A stretch of 64,000 nucleotides of DNA from the NCBI RefSeq assembly GCF_900114565.1, contig NZ_FOTM01000021.1, positions 1-64,000 of the forward strand, read 5' to 3'. The notes beneath the pieces are model-generated. The model ran no database searches, was not told where the DNA came from, and was given only the letters and a program-made list of their open reading frames with translations. Positions 49,647-58,469 of the stretch are shown here, one piece after another. The DNA is from Leifsonia sp. CL147. Its GTDB lineage: Bacteria; Actinomycetota; Actinomycetes; Actinomycetales; Microbacteriaceae. How positions within the stretch are numbered: position 1 is the first letter of the stretch; every line of letters begins with the position of its first letter. Both the position numbers and the translations under genes were made by a program.

Positions 49647-50303
49647 ATGGACAGTCCGATCACCCGGCTCACGCAGTCGGCCTCGCGGACGGGCTTGGTC
49701 GTCCAGGCGCTCCGGCTCGCGATCCTCTCCGGCGAGCTTCCCGCCGGGCAGCCCCTGGTGGAGGCCGACCTCGCCGAGCGCTTCGGGATCTCGAAGACCC
49801 CGGTGCGTGAGGCGCTCAAGACGCTGTCGGGAGCGGGCCTCGTCACAATGAGCGAGTACCGCGGCGCCACCGTCCGGGTCGTCGATCCGCAGATGGCGTA
49901 CAACGTGTTCGACATGCGCGCGCTGCTCGAGCCGACGGCCGTCGCCCGCACCGTCGAGAACGGTGCCGACGTCGAAGCCGCCCGGTCGGCCCTGCGGCGA
50001 GCGGACGCCGCCGAGACCGAGGCTGAGCGGAGCCTCGCCAACCGGGACTTCCACCGGGAGCTCTACGCGGGCTGCGGCAACGACATCCTCGTCTCCACTC
50101 TGGATGGGCTCCGCGAGCAGACTGCGCTGATCACGGTGAACGCCTGGACCCGTCGCCCCAGCTGGGAGGAAGAAGCGGAAGAGCACCAGCAGATCCTGGA
50201 GGCGGTCGCCGCGGGTGACCCGTCCGCCGCATCCACCCGGGTGCTCGAGCACATCCGCAGCTTCGAGACCCTGGCGATCCGCCAGCTGCAGGGAGTGAAA
50301 TGA
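49647..50303 (+). CDS. GntR-family (FCD) regulator of sugar-acid catabolism
   Basis: This 218-residue regulator has an N-terminal winged helix (about 15-75, with LVEADLAERFGISKTPVREALKTL) and a helical FCD ligand domain (about 85-210) in which an aspartate and several histidines (for example RDFHRELY and EHQQIL) can hold a metal and a carboxylate ligand. FCD regulators usually sense organic or sugar acids, which fits the genes around it. The ATG at 49647 follows GAAAGGGAA. Its stop overlaps the next enzyme gene by ATGA. It probably binds the palindrome at 49610-49633. Confidence 0.9.
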   Translation: MDSPITRLTQSASRTGLVVQALRLAILSGELPAGQPLVEADLAERFGISKTPVREALKTLSGAGLVTMSEYRGATVRVVDPQMAYNVFDMRALLEPTAVARTVENGADVEAARSALRRADAAETEAERSLANRDFHRELYAGCGNDILVSTLDGLREQTALITVNAWTRRPSWEEEAEEHQQILEAVAAGDPSAASTRVLEHIRSFETLAIRQLQGVK

Positions 50304-51268
50304 CCTTCGCCGCCCAACGGGAAGCCCTCGCCGATGTCGTCGCGATTCCCGTCACGCCGTACTCCGCCGACGGCTCCGTCGACCTCGACACGTACGAGGC
50401 GCTGCTGCAGCGCCTCGTCCGCCACGGTGTGCGCACTCTGACTCCGAACGGGAACACCGGCGAGTTCTACGCCCTCTCCCCCGCCGAACGCCGAGCACTC
50501 ATCGCCGCCGCCGCACGGGCCGCAGGAGAGGCGGACCTGCTGGTCGGGGTCGGGCACGACATCGCGGAGGCCGCCGCCGACCTCGCCGTCGCCGCCGAGC
50601 ACGGCGTCCGGATGGCGATGATCCACCAGCCGCTGCACCCGCATCAGTCGGCCGACGGCTGGATCGAGTACCACCGGGCCATCGCCGCCACGCAGCCGGA
50701 CCTGGCCTTCGTGCTCTACGTGCGCTCGGAGTGGATCACCGGCGAGATGCTCCGCCGGCTCGGCGACATCGCCCCCAACATCGTGGGCGTCAAGTACGCC
50801 ATCCCGGACCCCACCGTCTTCGCCGCCGTACGGGACGCCGCGGGCCCCGAGCGCTTCGTCTGGATCGCCGGACTGGCCGAGCCGTATGCCCTCTCGTACG
50901 CGGTGCACGGAGCCGACGGCTTCACGTCCGGCCTCGTCAACGTCGACCCCGGCATCTCGCTGAGCCTGCGGGATGAGCTGCGGGCCGGCGACTACGCCGC
51001 TGCCGACGCGATCCTCCGCCGGATCGCGCGGTTCGAGGAGCTGCGAGCCGACGCACGATCGGCCAACAATGTGAGCGTCGTCAAGGAGGCGATGGCGCAG
51101 CTGGGCCTCTGCGACCGCCAGGTGCGGCCGCCCAGCCGCCCGGTCGGCGACAGCGTGCGGGCCGAGATCAGCGTCATCCTGGACCAGTGGCGGGCGGACG
51201 CTGCGGTCGGCTCGGCGGCGGGATCGGCGGCGGCCTCCGCGACGGCTTCGGCGGCGGTCGGCGCATGA
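50300..51268 (+). CDS. DHDPS-family dehydratase/aldolase for 2-keto-3-deoxy sugar acids
   Basis: This 322-residue TIM-barrel enzyme belongs to the dihydrodipicolinate synthase/N-acetylneuraminate lyase family. The Schiff-base lysine is Lys165 in IVGVKYAIPD, and LTPNGNTGEFYALSPAER is the family's GxTGE-type motif. The dapA role is unlikely, because the usual tyrosine segment is replaced by VLYVRSEW and the neighbours are catabolic. It may convert a 2-keto-3-deoxy sugar acid to 2-oxoglutarate semialdehyde, or split it by aldol cleavage. The last 25 residues are a low-complexity Ala/Ser/Gly tail. It overlaps both neighbouring genes by four bases. Confidence 0.85.
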   Translation: MTFAAQREALADVVAIPVTPYSADGSVDLDTYEALLQRLVRHGVRTLTPNGNTGEFYALSPAERRALIAAAARAAGEADLLVGVGHDIAEAAADLAVAAEHGVRMAMIHQPLHPHQSADGWIEYHRAIAATQPDLAFVLYVRSEWITGEMLRRLGDIAPNIVGVKYAIPDPTVFAAVRDAAGPERFVWIAGLAEPYALSYAVHGADGFTSGLVNVDPGISLSLRDELRAGDYAAADAILRRIARFEELRADARSANNVSVVKEAMAQLGLCDRQVRPPSRPVGDSVRAEISVILDQWRADAAVGSAAGSAAASATASAAVGA

Positions 51269-52401
51269 GGATCGAGCGCATCTCCAGCTTCATGCAGCGG
51301 GTCGGCGACCGCCCGCGCCTGCTCGTCCGCATCGACACCGACGAGGGCGTGCACGGCTGGGGCGAAGCCTACAACCACGGCCCGGACCGCGCCCTCCCGC
51401 CGCTGCTCGACTACCTGGAGCAGCAGCTGGCGGGCGAGGACCCGCGCCGCGTCGAGTTCCTGTCACAGAAGCTGCTCCGCACGGCCCGCTTCCCGCAGGG
51501 CGCGCTGGGCCTGGCTGCGATCTCGGCCGTCGACCACGCCCTGTGGGACATCGCCGCGAAAGCACTCGGCGTGCCGGTCTACGCGATGCTCGGCGGCGCG
51601 GTCCGTGATCGGGTGCGCGTCTACAGCGGCGTCTACACCGCGCCCGATCCCGCGGCGGTGCGGGACATCTGCGCGGAGCAGTCCGAGCGCTACGGCTTCG
51701 ACGCGTTCAAGCTCAGCCCCTACCGCAGCGACCTGTTCGACCGGCGCTGGGGACTCGTCGTCCAGGAGAGCGCGGAGTACTTCCGCGCTGTGCGCGAGAC
51801 GTGCGACCCCGCCTGGGACTTCGCGTTCGACGCGCACGCGAAGATCTTCGAGCCGCATCAGGCCATCGCGCTCGGCAACGCCCTCGCCCCGTGGCAGCCC
51901 ATGTTCCTGGAGGAGCCCATCCGCCCCGAGAACAAGCAGGCGTGGGGATACCTGCGGAGCCGGCTGGATGTGCCGCTCGCGACGGGAGAGAGCCTGTACT
52001 CCCCGAACGAGTTCCTCGACCTGCTGACGGCCGGCGGCGCGGACATCGTGCAACCGGACATCTGCGTCGTCGGCGGCATCTCGCAGCTGCGCCGCATCGC
52101 CGTGCTCGCGGAGGCCCACTACACGATGGTGGCGCCGCACAACCCGATGGGTCCGCTGGCGACCGCGCACAACCTCCACTTCGCCGCCGCCTGCAGCAAC
52201 TTCTCCATCCTCGAGTACAAGCTCGACGAGACATCGTGGTGCCCCGACCCGTACCTTCCGGTCGACGGCCACCTCGACCTCCGGCCCGACCGGCCGGGAT
52301 GGGGCATCGAGATCGACGAGACGGCTCTGGCGACCGACGACTACGTCCACTGGGAGCGGCGCGTGCCGCGACGGCCGGACGGGTCCCTCGGGTACTGCTG
52401 A
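51265..52401 (+). CDS. enolase-superfamily sugar-acid dehydratase (galactonate dehydratase-like)
   Basis: This 378-residue enzyme of the mandelate racemase group removes water from an aldonic or uronic acid to give a 2-keto-3-deoxy acid. Magnesium ligands are visible as Asp189 (FAFDAHAK), Glu216 (FLEEPI) and Glu242 (ATGES). His191 and His292 (APHNPMGP) match the acid/base histidines of D-galactonate dehydratase, with spacing within one residue of that enzyme. The start overlaps the previous stop (ATGA). It is the last gene of the GntR operon. The true substrate among galactonate, gluconate, arabinonate and others cannot be fixed from sequence. Confidence 0.87.
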   Translation: MRIERISSFMQRVGDRPRLLVRIDTDEGVHGWGEAYNHGPDRALPPLLDYLEQQLAGEDPRRVEFLSQKLLRTARFPQGALGLAAISAVDHALWDIAAKALGVPVYAMLGGAVRDRVRVYSGVYTAPDPAAVRDICAEQSERYGFDAFKLSPYRSDLFDRRWGLVVQESAEYFRAVRETCDPAWDFAFDAHAKIFEPHQAIALGNALAPWQPMFLEEPIRPENKQAWGYLRSRLDVPLATGESLYSPNEFLDLLTAGGADIVQPDICVVGGISQLRRIAVLAEAHYTMVAPHNPMGPLATAHNLHFAAACSNFSILEYKLDETSWCPDPYLPVDGHLDLRPDRPGWGIEIDETALATDDYVHWERRVPRRPDGSLGYC

Positions 52402-52451
52402 GCCGCGCGACGGCTCGCGGGGGCTCGGCCTGCCGCGACGGACCGACGCGA

Positions 52452-52487
52452 AGGGGGCCCGGCCGGCTTTCGGCCGACCGGGCCCTT
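52452..52487 (+). terminator. hairpin terminator after the dehydratase gene
   Basis: GGGCCCGG (52455-52462) pairs with CCGGGCCC (52478-52485); inner bases pair further with one mismatch around a short T-rich loop. It lies between the convergent dehydratase and the IPT surface-protein gene and probably serves both. Confidence 0.75.
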
Positions 52488-52519
52488 CGCTCTGCGTCCG
52501 CGCCGTCGGCGCGTCGGCG

Positions 52520-55168
52520 TCAGAGTGCCCGGCGACGTCGGCGGTCGATCACCAGAGCCGCTCCGGCGAGGAGCAGCAGTCCGGCGAACGCCAGCAACGG
52601 AGTCGTCGGTGAGGTGGATCCGGTCGAGGCTAGCGAGCCGGTCCCACCGGTTCCGGTCGTGCCGGTCCCACCTGCCGCCGGCGTGTAGACGAAGGCGGCG
52701 GGCAGGGTGGCGGCGCCACAGGCCGGGGATCCGACGACGGTGACGCCGACCGTCCCGGTGCCGGCGGGCGACACGGCCGTGATGGTCGCGTCGTCGACCA
52801 CGGTGAACGATCTGGCCGCAGTGGTGCCGAAGAGCACCCCGGTCGCTCCCGTGAAGCAGCCGCCCGCGATGGTGACGGTCGTTCCGCCGCTCTCCGGGCC
52901 CGTGCCCGGGGTCACGCCGGTGACCGTGGTGCCCGGGTCGTAGGTGAACGTCGCGGGCGGCGTCGCGCCGGCCGGCGTGGTGACGACGACCGGGACGGGC
53001 CCGGCGGCGTGCGGCGGGGTCACGATGGTGATCGTGCCGTCACCGACGACGGTGAACGGCACCGGAGTCCCGTCGACCGTCACCGCGGTCGCACCGGTGA
53101 AGCCGCCGCCCGTGATGATCACGGTCGTACCGCCCGTGAACGGTCCGTGATCCGGCGCCAGTCCCGTGATCACCGGAGCGTTCACCACCGGCAGGAAGGT
53201 GAAGTCACCCGGTACGGACTGCCCACCCGGGGCGGTGACCACCACTCCGACCGCGCCGGGAAGGTGCGCGGGGGTCGTCGCGGTGATCGTCGTGTCGTTC
53301 ACGACCGTGAAGGACGTCGCGGGCGTCCCCCCGAAGGTGACGTCGGTCGTCCCCGTGAACCCGGTTCCGGTGATGGTCACCAGGGTGCCGCCGGTCTGCG
53401 GACCCTGCGGAGGAGTCACCGAGGCGATGGTCGGAGCGGCGAGATACGTGTAGGTGAGCGGGGCCGAGTCGCCGGCGGGATGCTGCACCACCACATCCAC
53501 AGCGCCTGGGGTGTGGGCGGGGGTCGTCGCGGTGATCGTCGTGTCGTCGACCACAGCGAAGGCGGTGGCCTGCGTTCCGTCGAAGGTGACCCCCGTGGAG
53601 CCGGTGAAGCCGGATCCCGTGATGGTCACCGTCTGGCCGCCCGCCTCCGGACCGCTGTCCGGGGTGAGGGAGGTGGCGACCGGAGCGGCGACGACCGCGT
53701 TCGGGCCGACGCTGGCGTTCGCCACATCGAGGGTGAGTGCCGCCGCCGCCGGAAGGACCGTAGCGCGCAACGCGGTCTCGGTGAACACGCCGCCGGTGGT
53801 CGCCTGGTTGTTGACCGTCAGCGAGAGCACCTGGCTCAGCACGGGATCGAGTGCCGGGAGAAGCGTGCTCGTCACCGGGTCGAGGACCGTTGGGCCGATC
53901 GCCGAGATGGCGGTGCCGACGCCGGTGAGCGGCGTGGTCAGCGCGCTGAGCACGGTCCCGACCGGCAGCCCGAGGCCAACTCCGGCGAGCGTGATCCCCG
54001 AGGTGTCGCCGGCGAGAAGCTGTCCGATGGTCGAGTCGACCGTGACGACCGGTGCTCCGATCACGCTGGTCACCGCGGTGACCGAGAGGCCGTCGACGGT
54101 CGTGGTCAGCGTGTTCTCAACGCGGGTGACCAGCGAGCCGACGACCCCGGAGATGCGGGCGGCGAGATCCGCGATGACCGGCGCGCTCAGCAGCTCCGTC
54201 CCCGGCGCCAGTCCTTCCAGTGCCGTGAGCTGGCCGAGGTCGACCGTGACGGTGCCGGTCGAGAGGTCGATGCTCACACCGGGATTCGCCGGATCCGTGA
54301 TCGGCCCGGTGAGCAGGGGCGCGATGTCCGCCTGCAGATCGGAGGCGCCGACCGTGGCGGTTGTCGTGAGGATCCCGCCGATCGGCAGCGCATCCAGCGA
54401 GGTGGCGAGCGTCCCGGACGGCCCGGCCAGCCCATTCACTGCACCTTGGACGGTCCCGACCTGCGTGTTGATCGCTGCGGCGAGGGCGGCGAGCGTGGGG
54501 CTCTGGAAGGTGAGTCCGACGTTCGCCAGCGAGTAGGAGCCGGTGGCGGCGCCGGGCGCTGCCTGCGCAGCCTGCGCGGCGGTGACGCCGGCGGTCAGGT
54601 CGAGCTGGGACAGCTCGTCCAGTGTCGCCGTCGGCAGCCCTAGCGTGGAGACCGCCTGGGCGAGGTTCAGGCTCAGCGGGCCGGGAGCGACGCCCGGGGC
54701 GGGGGTGATGCCGGTGCCGATGGCTCCGGCGGAGGAGATCAGGCCGGAAGCGCCGACGGAGGATCCGTCCTGCAGTGCCGACGCGTACTGACCGACGACC
54801 CCGGCGCTCCCGAGATCGAGGGGAAGCTGGATGCCGCCCGGCGCGGTGAGGGTGACGACGCCCAGCGCGCCGACGTCCAGGTTGTTCGCGTTCGTCTGGT
54901 CCGCCGTGCCGTTGCTGACGGCGGCCTCACCTCCGAGGGATGCGGCGAGCGCGGCGTCGAGGCCGAGCAGCGAGCCGCTCAGGTACTGGCCTGTAGCGGC
55001 CGACTGATCGCCGACGGCGGCCTGCGCGGGAAGAGCCCAGAGGCCGGCGCCGCCGAGCAGGACGGCGAGTGCGCCGCCGGTCGCGGCCGGCCGCAGAAGT
55101 GCGCGGCGCCATCCCGGTCCCCTCCCTTCCGTACCCGAAAGCGGACGACGGAAAAGGACGGACTTCAC
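52520..55168 (-). CDS. surface protein: choice-of-anchor G domain, four IPT/TIG domains, LAXTG anchor
   Basis: This 882-residue secreted protein starts with GTG at 55168 after GGGGGT and has a signal peptide with a basic region followed by a hydrophobic core ending LPAQAA (about 51). Residues 52-490 form a choice-of-anchor G type domain (starts VGDQSAATGQYLSGSLLGLD). Four IPT/TIG immunoglobulin-like repeats follow at about 490-825, each with a TGGTxVTITGxGFTG-like segment. The end has LASTG (about 845), a hydrophobic helix and an RRRRR tail, the LAXTG-type sorting signal. It is likely a cell-wall stalk or adhesin. Low-complexity Ala/Val/Gly/Thr composition explains long open frames on other strands. 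The gene follows a small LuxR-type gene on the same strand. Confidence 0.85.
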   Translation of the reverse strand: MKSVLFRRPLSGTEGRGPGWRRALLRPAATGGALAVLLGGAGLWALPAQAAVGDQSAATGQYLSGSLLGLDAALAASLGGEAAVSNGTADQTNANNLDVGALGVVTLTAPGGIQLPLDLGSAGVVGQYASALQDGSSVGASGLISSAGAIGTGITPAPGVAPGPLSLNLAQAVSTLGLPTATLDELSQLDLTAGVTAAQAAQAAPGAATGSYSLANVGLTFQSPTLAALAAAINTQVGTVQGAVNGLAGPSGTLATSLDALPIGGILTTTATVGASDLQADIAPLLTGPITDPANPGVSIDLSTGTVTVDLGQLTALEGLAPGTELLSAPVIADLAARISGVVGSLVTRVENTLTTTVDGLSVTAVTSVIGAPVVTVDSTIGQLLAGDTSGITLAGVGLGLPVGTVLSALTTPLTGVGTAISAIGPTVLDPVTSTLLPALDPVLSQVLSLTVNNQATTGGVFTETALRATVLPAAAALTLDVANASVGPNAVVAAPVATSLTPDSGPEAGGQTVTITGSGFTGSTGVTFDGTQATAFAVVDDTTITATTPAHTPGAVDVVVQHPAGDSAPLTYTYLAAPTIASVTPPQGPQTGGTLVTITGTGFTGTTDVTFGGTPATSFTVVNDTTITATTPAHLPGAVGVVVTAPGGQSVPGDFTFLPVVNAPVITGLAPDHGPFTGGTTVIITGGGFTGATAVTVDGTPVPFTVVGDGTITIVTPPHAAGPVPVVVTTPAGATPPATFTYDPGTTVTGVTPGTGPESGGTTVTIAGGCFTGATGVLFGTTAARSFTVVDDATITAVSPAGTGTVGVTVVGSPACGAATLPAAFVYTPAAGGTGTTGTGGTGSLASTGSTSPTTPLLAFAGLLLLAGAALVIDRRRRRAL

Positions 55169-55266
55169 GATGTGACCCCCAGAGACAGTGACAAGACCTA
55201 CCCGGATCCTCTCCTCGGCCCGGCCCGCTGTAATCGCCCGGAACGGGTGATCTTCCTCCCCGCGAG

Positions 55267-55319
55267 ATTCGTCACGAATGTGCACTCCAACCCGGCGCAG
55301 GGCGACATTCGTCACGAAT
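55267..55319. repeat. ATTCGTCACGAAT array 3 (2 copies, 40 bp apart)
   Basis: Copies start at 55267 and 55307 with a 27-base spacer GTGCACTCCAAC followed by a GC-rich end. They lie in the 180-base gap between the LuxR-type gene and the surface-protein gene, close to the latter's promoter. Confidence 0.9.
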
Positions 55320-55348
55320 GTGCACTCCCGGGATCGCGGCGGGAGGAC

Positions 55349-55861
55349 TTAGAGGAGGTTGAGCTGATGCGCCTTGTCGACCGCTCGGCTTCGGCCATCC
55401 ACCTGGAGCTTGCGGTAGATCGCACGGACGTGCGTCTTGACGGTGTTGAGGCTGACGTTGAGGTCCGCGGCCACGACCGCGAGAGGCCGATGCCACTGCA
55501 GCTCCGAGAGCACCTCCTGTTCGCGCGGGGTCAGCGTGACCGCGATCCCTGCCGCCGGTGCCCGGCTCACGATGCGGGAGGCGGACCGCAGCTGCTCGGC
55601 GACGCGCTGCGAGCGCTCGGCGCCGAGCCGCCGGGTGAACTCAGCCGTTCCGGGCGAGTCCCGCGCTTCGCTGAGGACGAGCAGCAGGATGCCGTCCACC
55701 AGCAGCGACGCGTCGACCTCTCCGGTGTCGCCACCGGAGTCCAACCGCGCAACACCCTGCTTGAGCAGGCGGAACGACGCCTCATGCAGCGTCCCCTGCT
55801 CTCCGATCGTCGTCCGCACGATCAGTGCGACGACGTCCCCTACGGCTTCGGCTCCCGGCAC
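55349..55861 (-). CDS. small LuxR-type DNA-binding protein
   Basis: This 170-residue protein has a C-terminal LuxR helix-turn-helix: LTPREQEVLSEL (110-121) and LNVSLNTVKTHVRAIYRKL (134-152). The N-terminal 100 residues are helical and unrecognised; there is no phosphoacceptor receiver. It may be the C-terminal remainder of a larger LuxR protein or a complete short regulator. It starts at a GTG after GGGGGACATC. The downstream surface-protein gene on the same strand is a candidate target. Confidence in the family is high and in the role low. Confidence 0.8.
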   Translation of the reverse strand: MPGAEAVGDVVALIVRTTIGEQGTLHEASFRLLKQGVARLDSGGDTGEVDASLLVDGILLLVLSEARDSPGTAEFTRRLGAERSQRVAEQLRSASRIVSRAPAAGIAVTLTPREQEVLSELQWHRPLAVVAADLNVSLNTVKTHVRAIYRKLQVDGRSRAVDKAHQLNLL

Positions 55862-55985
55862 GATGTCCCCCTATCCCCCATTGGACGCCGGCAGTACGAC
55901 GGCCGGCCGCTTCCCCTATCGTCAGTCTGCCGCTTTCCGATCACCCCCGGGGTGAAAGCGGTCCGACGCGGCCGCCGGCGCCGCC

Positions 55986-56552
55986 TCAGCCGAGCTCACG
56001 CCGCATCACCCAGCGGTCCGCGCCGCCCGAGTGCGCCTCGGTCGAGCTGCGGCGCGTGAAGCCGTGCGCCTCGAACAGGGCGACGGTTCCGACGTAGCCG
56101 CTGATCCCATCCACGCGCTCGCCGCGGGTGTCGACCGGATAACCCTCCACCAGGGTCGCGCCGGCACGTCGGGCGTGCTCCACGGCGCCGTCGAGGAGTT
56201 CGTGCATCAGCCCCCGGCCGCGGAAACCCGCCCGCACGACGAAGCAGACGATCGACCATGGGTCCTGCTCCTCGTCGAGGTGCGGGATGGTGCGCGAGCG
56301 CATCAGCCTGCCGTAGCTCGACTTCGGCGCGACCGAGCACCAGCCCGCCACCTGGCCGTCGACGTACACGAGGACTCCCGGGCCCGGCTCCCGGCTGCAC
56401 TCGCTGCGCATGTATTCGATGCGCTCGGGCATCCCGAGCCGCGCGTCCCGGTACGACATGCACACGCAGCCCCCGCCACCGGGCTTGCGCGGGACCATGA
56501 ACGACGCGAAGTCGTCCCACTGGCCGGTGGCCGGCAGCACCTCGATGGACAT
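55986..56552 (-). CDS. GNAT-family N-acetyltransferase
   Basis: This 188-residue protein has the GNAT fold. The acetyl-CoA loop is FRGRGLMHELLDGAVEHAR (about 109-127), preceded by the beta strand WSIVCFVVRAG. A conserved-looking N-terminal piece GGCVCMSYR (about 27-35) with paired cysteines occurs in a subgroup of uncharacterised GNAT enzymes. The C-terminal part (ALFEAHGFTRR, about 162-172) is also typical. The substrate is unknown. It lies alone between the LuxR-type and amine oxidase genes. Confidence 0.85.
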   Translation of the reverse strand: MSIEVLPATGQWDDFASFMVPRKPGGGGCVCMSYRDARLGMPERIEYMRSECSREPGPGVLVYVDGQVAGWCSVAPKSSYGRLMRSRTIPHLDEEQDPWSIVCFVVRAGFRGRGLMHELLDGAVEHARRAGATLVEGYPVDTRGERVDGISGYVGTVALFEAHGFTRRSSTEAHSGGADRWVMRRELG

Positions 56553-56620
56553 GCCGGAAGCGTACCCGGCGGTACGGCCCCTGCCTAGCGGCCGGCGGGC
56601 ACCGAGCGCCCAGCGGCCAT

Positions 56621-58006
56621 CTAGCTGCCGGCGGGCACGTAGCGGCCGGCGGGCACGAGCTCCGCGACGATCGCCGCCGCCGTCTCGCGGCCGACACGGA
56701 TCGCCCCGTCGACGTGCTGGTACCCCTTGCCCGCCAGGTCACTGCTGGAGAAGCGGATGGGGCCGACCGGCGCCCGCAGGTCCTCGCCGTATCGGGCGAG
56801 CCCGCCCATGTCGAAGCTGGCGGCGTAGGCGCCGCGGGTCCACTCCTCGCTGCCCCAGTCGCTCTCGAAGTACACCACCGGCTCGAGCGCCTGCGGCCCG
56901 TAGTAGTGCGACAGCGACTCGAGGATGCGCGCCCTGCGCTCCTCGGGTGTCAGCCGGAACACCGCGTCGGCGGCCTCGTCGGACACGAAGCCGACCAGCG
57001 TTCCCCGCGGATCGCCGTCGTAGCTGTTGTCGTACGCCTCGTGGACCACTTCGTACGGGCTGAACGCCGTGCCGCTGTACCCGTCCTCTCGCCAGAAGGG
57101 CGTCTCGTAGACCGCGTGCACCTTGATGACGAAACCCATCGAGAGGTGCTGGTGCAGCTGCTGCTGCCGGCGGGGCAGCGGCGGCTGGTACTGGATGCGG
57201 CTGATCAGCGGCGGCGGAACGGCCACGATGGCGAAGCGGGCGCTCACCCGCACCTCGTCGGCGATCGCCGTCACGCCCGTCTCGTCCCACTGCAGGGTCC
57301 GCACCGGTGCATCCAAGTGGACGTCGTCGCCCAGGCGCTCGGCGAGCAGCAGCGGCACCTGCTGGAGGCCGCCCTTCACGCGCTTGTCGAGGATGAAGTC
57401 CGCATCCACGAGGTTCGAGAAGCTGCCGGCGCTGGCCGCCATGAGCAGCGCCTGCAGCGCCGAGAAGGCGTGCGCGGGCTTGGTGAGCATGGCGCCCGCG
57501 ATGAACATGCCGATGTTGCGCCGCGCCTCCTCGTCGTCGGTCTGCGTCTCCAGCCAGCGGCGGAACGAGATCTCGTCCAGCTCCTTCGCGCGTGGATGCG
57601 CCCACGGCCGCTCCGGGTCGATCTCGGCGACCAGCGCATCCATCCGCTCGATCAGGCCGACGATCTCCTTCTCGGTGGACGGCGCCACCGGGAAGATGTC
57701 GCCCGCGAACGTGCGGCGGTCGCCGTTCGCGCCGAGGTAGATGTTCACCCCATCGCGGTAGCGGGAGTACGTCTCCAGCCCCAGGTCGCTGAGGGTGTCG
57801 ATGAGTGCGTCCTGGTCGGGCGAGACCCATTGGCCTCCGATCTCGAGCATGGCCCCGCCGACCTCGTCCGTCCACAGCCGGCCCCCGACCCGGTCGCGGG
57901 CCTCGAGCACGGCGACGGTCAGACCGGCCTTCTTCAGCTCGGTCGCGGCCGTCAGGCCCGAGGCTCCTGCGCCGATGACGACGACGTCACGTTCGATGGT
58001 GTCCAT
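56621..58006 (-). CDS. flavin-containing amine oxidase
   Basis: This 461-residue enzyme has the FAD-binding VVIGAGASGLTAATEL (about 9-24), LEARDRVGGR (about 35-44) and the C-terminal YQHVDGAIRVGRETAAAIV segment of the monoamine oxidase family. It would oxidise a primary or secondary amine to an aldehyde or ketone with release of ammonia and hydrogen peroxide. No Tat or other signal is visible, so it is cytoplasmic. The enzyme could be a putrescine or monoamine oxidase; sequence does not decide. On the minus strand a TTGACA occurs at 58068-58063 but without a clear -10. It is divergent from the GH5 gene. Confidence 0.9.
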   Translation of the reverse strand: MDTIERDVVVIGAGASGLTAATELKKAGLTVAVLEARDRVGGRLWTDEVGGAMLEIGGQWVSPDQDALIDTLSDLGLETYSRYRDGVNIYLGANGDRRTFAGDIFPVAPSTEKEIVGLIERMDALVAEIDPERPWAHPRAKELDEISFRRWLETQTDDEEARRNIGMFIAGAMLTKPAHAFSALQALLMAASAGSFSNLVDADFILDKRVKGGLQQVPLLLAERLGDDVHLDAPVRTLQWDETGVTAIADEVRVSARFAIVAVPPPLISRIQYQPPLPRRQQQLHQHLSMGFVIKVHAVYETPFWREDGYSGTAFSPYEVVHEAYDNSYDGDPRGTLVGFVSDEAADAVFRLTPEERRARILESLSHYYGPQALEPVVYFESDWGSEEWTRGAYAASFDMGGLARYGEDLRAPVGPIRFSSSDLAGKGYQHVDGAIRVGRETAAAIVAELVPAGRYVPAGS

Positions 58007-58180
58007 TGCTATCCGCTCCAGTGCGTGAGAAGTCGTTGGGAGGCCAAACTATCGATATCGACTGTCAAAACGCCAGAGTGCAACTGAATCCATATGCGAT
58101 TTCCGTATACACCGTCCAAATGGGCAGGAGCCGATCCGGCGCAGCCGTCGGCGCGAACGGGCGACGTATCCCGTGCCATC

Positions 58181-58244
58181 CGCCGAAGTGCTCGTAGTTG
58201 CACTCGCCTACGGCGTGTCGCATGCACCTACGAGCACCTCGGCG
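58181..58244. repeat. hairpin repeat family B, copy 4
   Basis: Arms GTGCTCGTAGTTGC (58188-58201) and GCACCTACGAGCAC (58224-58237) pair with one mismatch, extended by CGCCGAA and CTCGGCG. The loop has the conserved CGGCGTGTCG. It is in the 645-base gap between divergent genes. The part at 58007-58180 is more AT-rich and likely holds the amine oxidase promoter. Confidence 0.8.
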
Positions 58245-58336
58245 ACGACCGTCCCCACGCCATAGCGCAGGTCAGGCCGCCTGCGCGCCCGACGCCTCCC
58301 GCATCAACGGCACACCGCCGACCGGCCTGAGCGACG

Positions 58337-58469
58337 ATTCGTCACGAATGTGCACCTCCACCCAGCCTGAGCGACGATTCGTCACGAATGTGCACCTCCA
58401 CCCAGCCTGAGCGACGATTCGTCACGAATGTGCACCTCCACCGAGCCTGAGCGACGATTCGTCACGAAT
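58337..58469. repeat. ATTCGTCACGAAT array 4 (4 copies, exact 40-bp period)
   Basis: Copies start at 58337, 58377, 58417 and 58457. The 27-base spacers are almost identical (GTGCACCTCCACCCAGCC, then TGAGCGACG). This array lies upstream of the secreted GH5 gene and of the amine oxidase gene, so it is not always at gene ends. From 58490 to 58640 nothing else stands out. Confidence 0.92.

Noticed and set aside
50300-51268. Housekeeping dapA (lysine biosynthesis)
   Set aside because: The gene is in a GntR-controlled catabolic operon and the conserved dapA tyrosine context is missing; only the family fold is shared.
53009-54643. Long plus-strand open frames opposite the IPT surface-protein gene
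   Set aside because: They are low-complexity shadows of the repetitive Ala/Val/Thr-rich minus-strand gene.
58046-58068. Strong sigma-70 promoter for the amine oxidase from the TTGACA at 58068
   Set aside because: No acceptable -10 sequence occurs at 16-18 bases, so only the -35-like hexamer is reported in passing.
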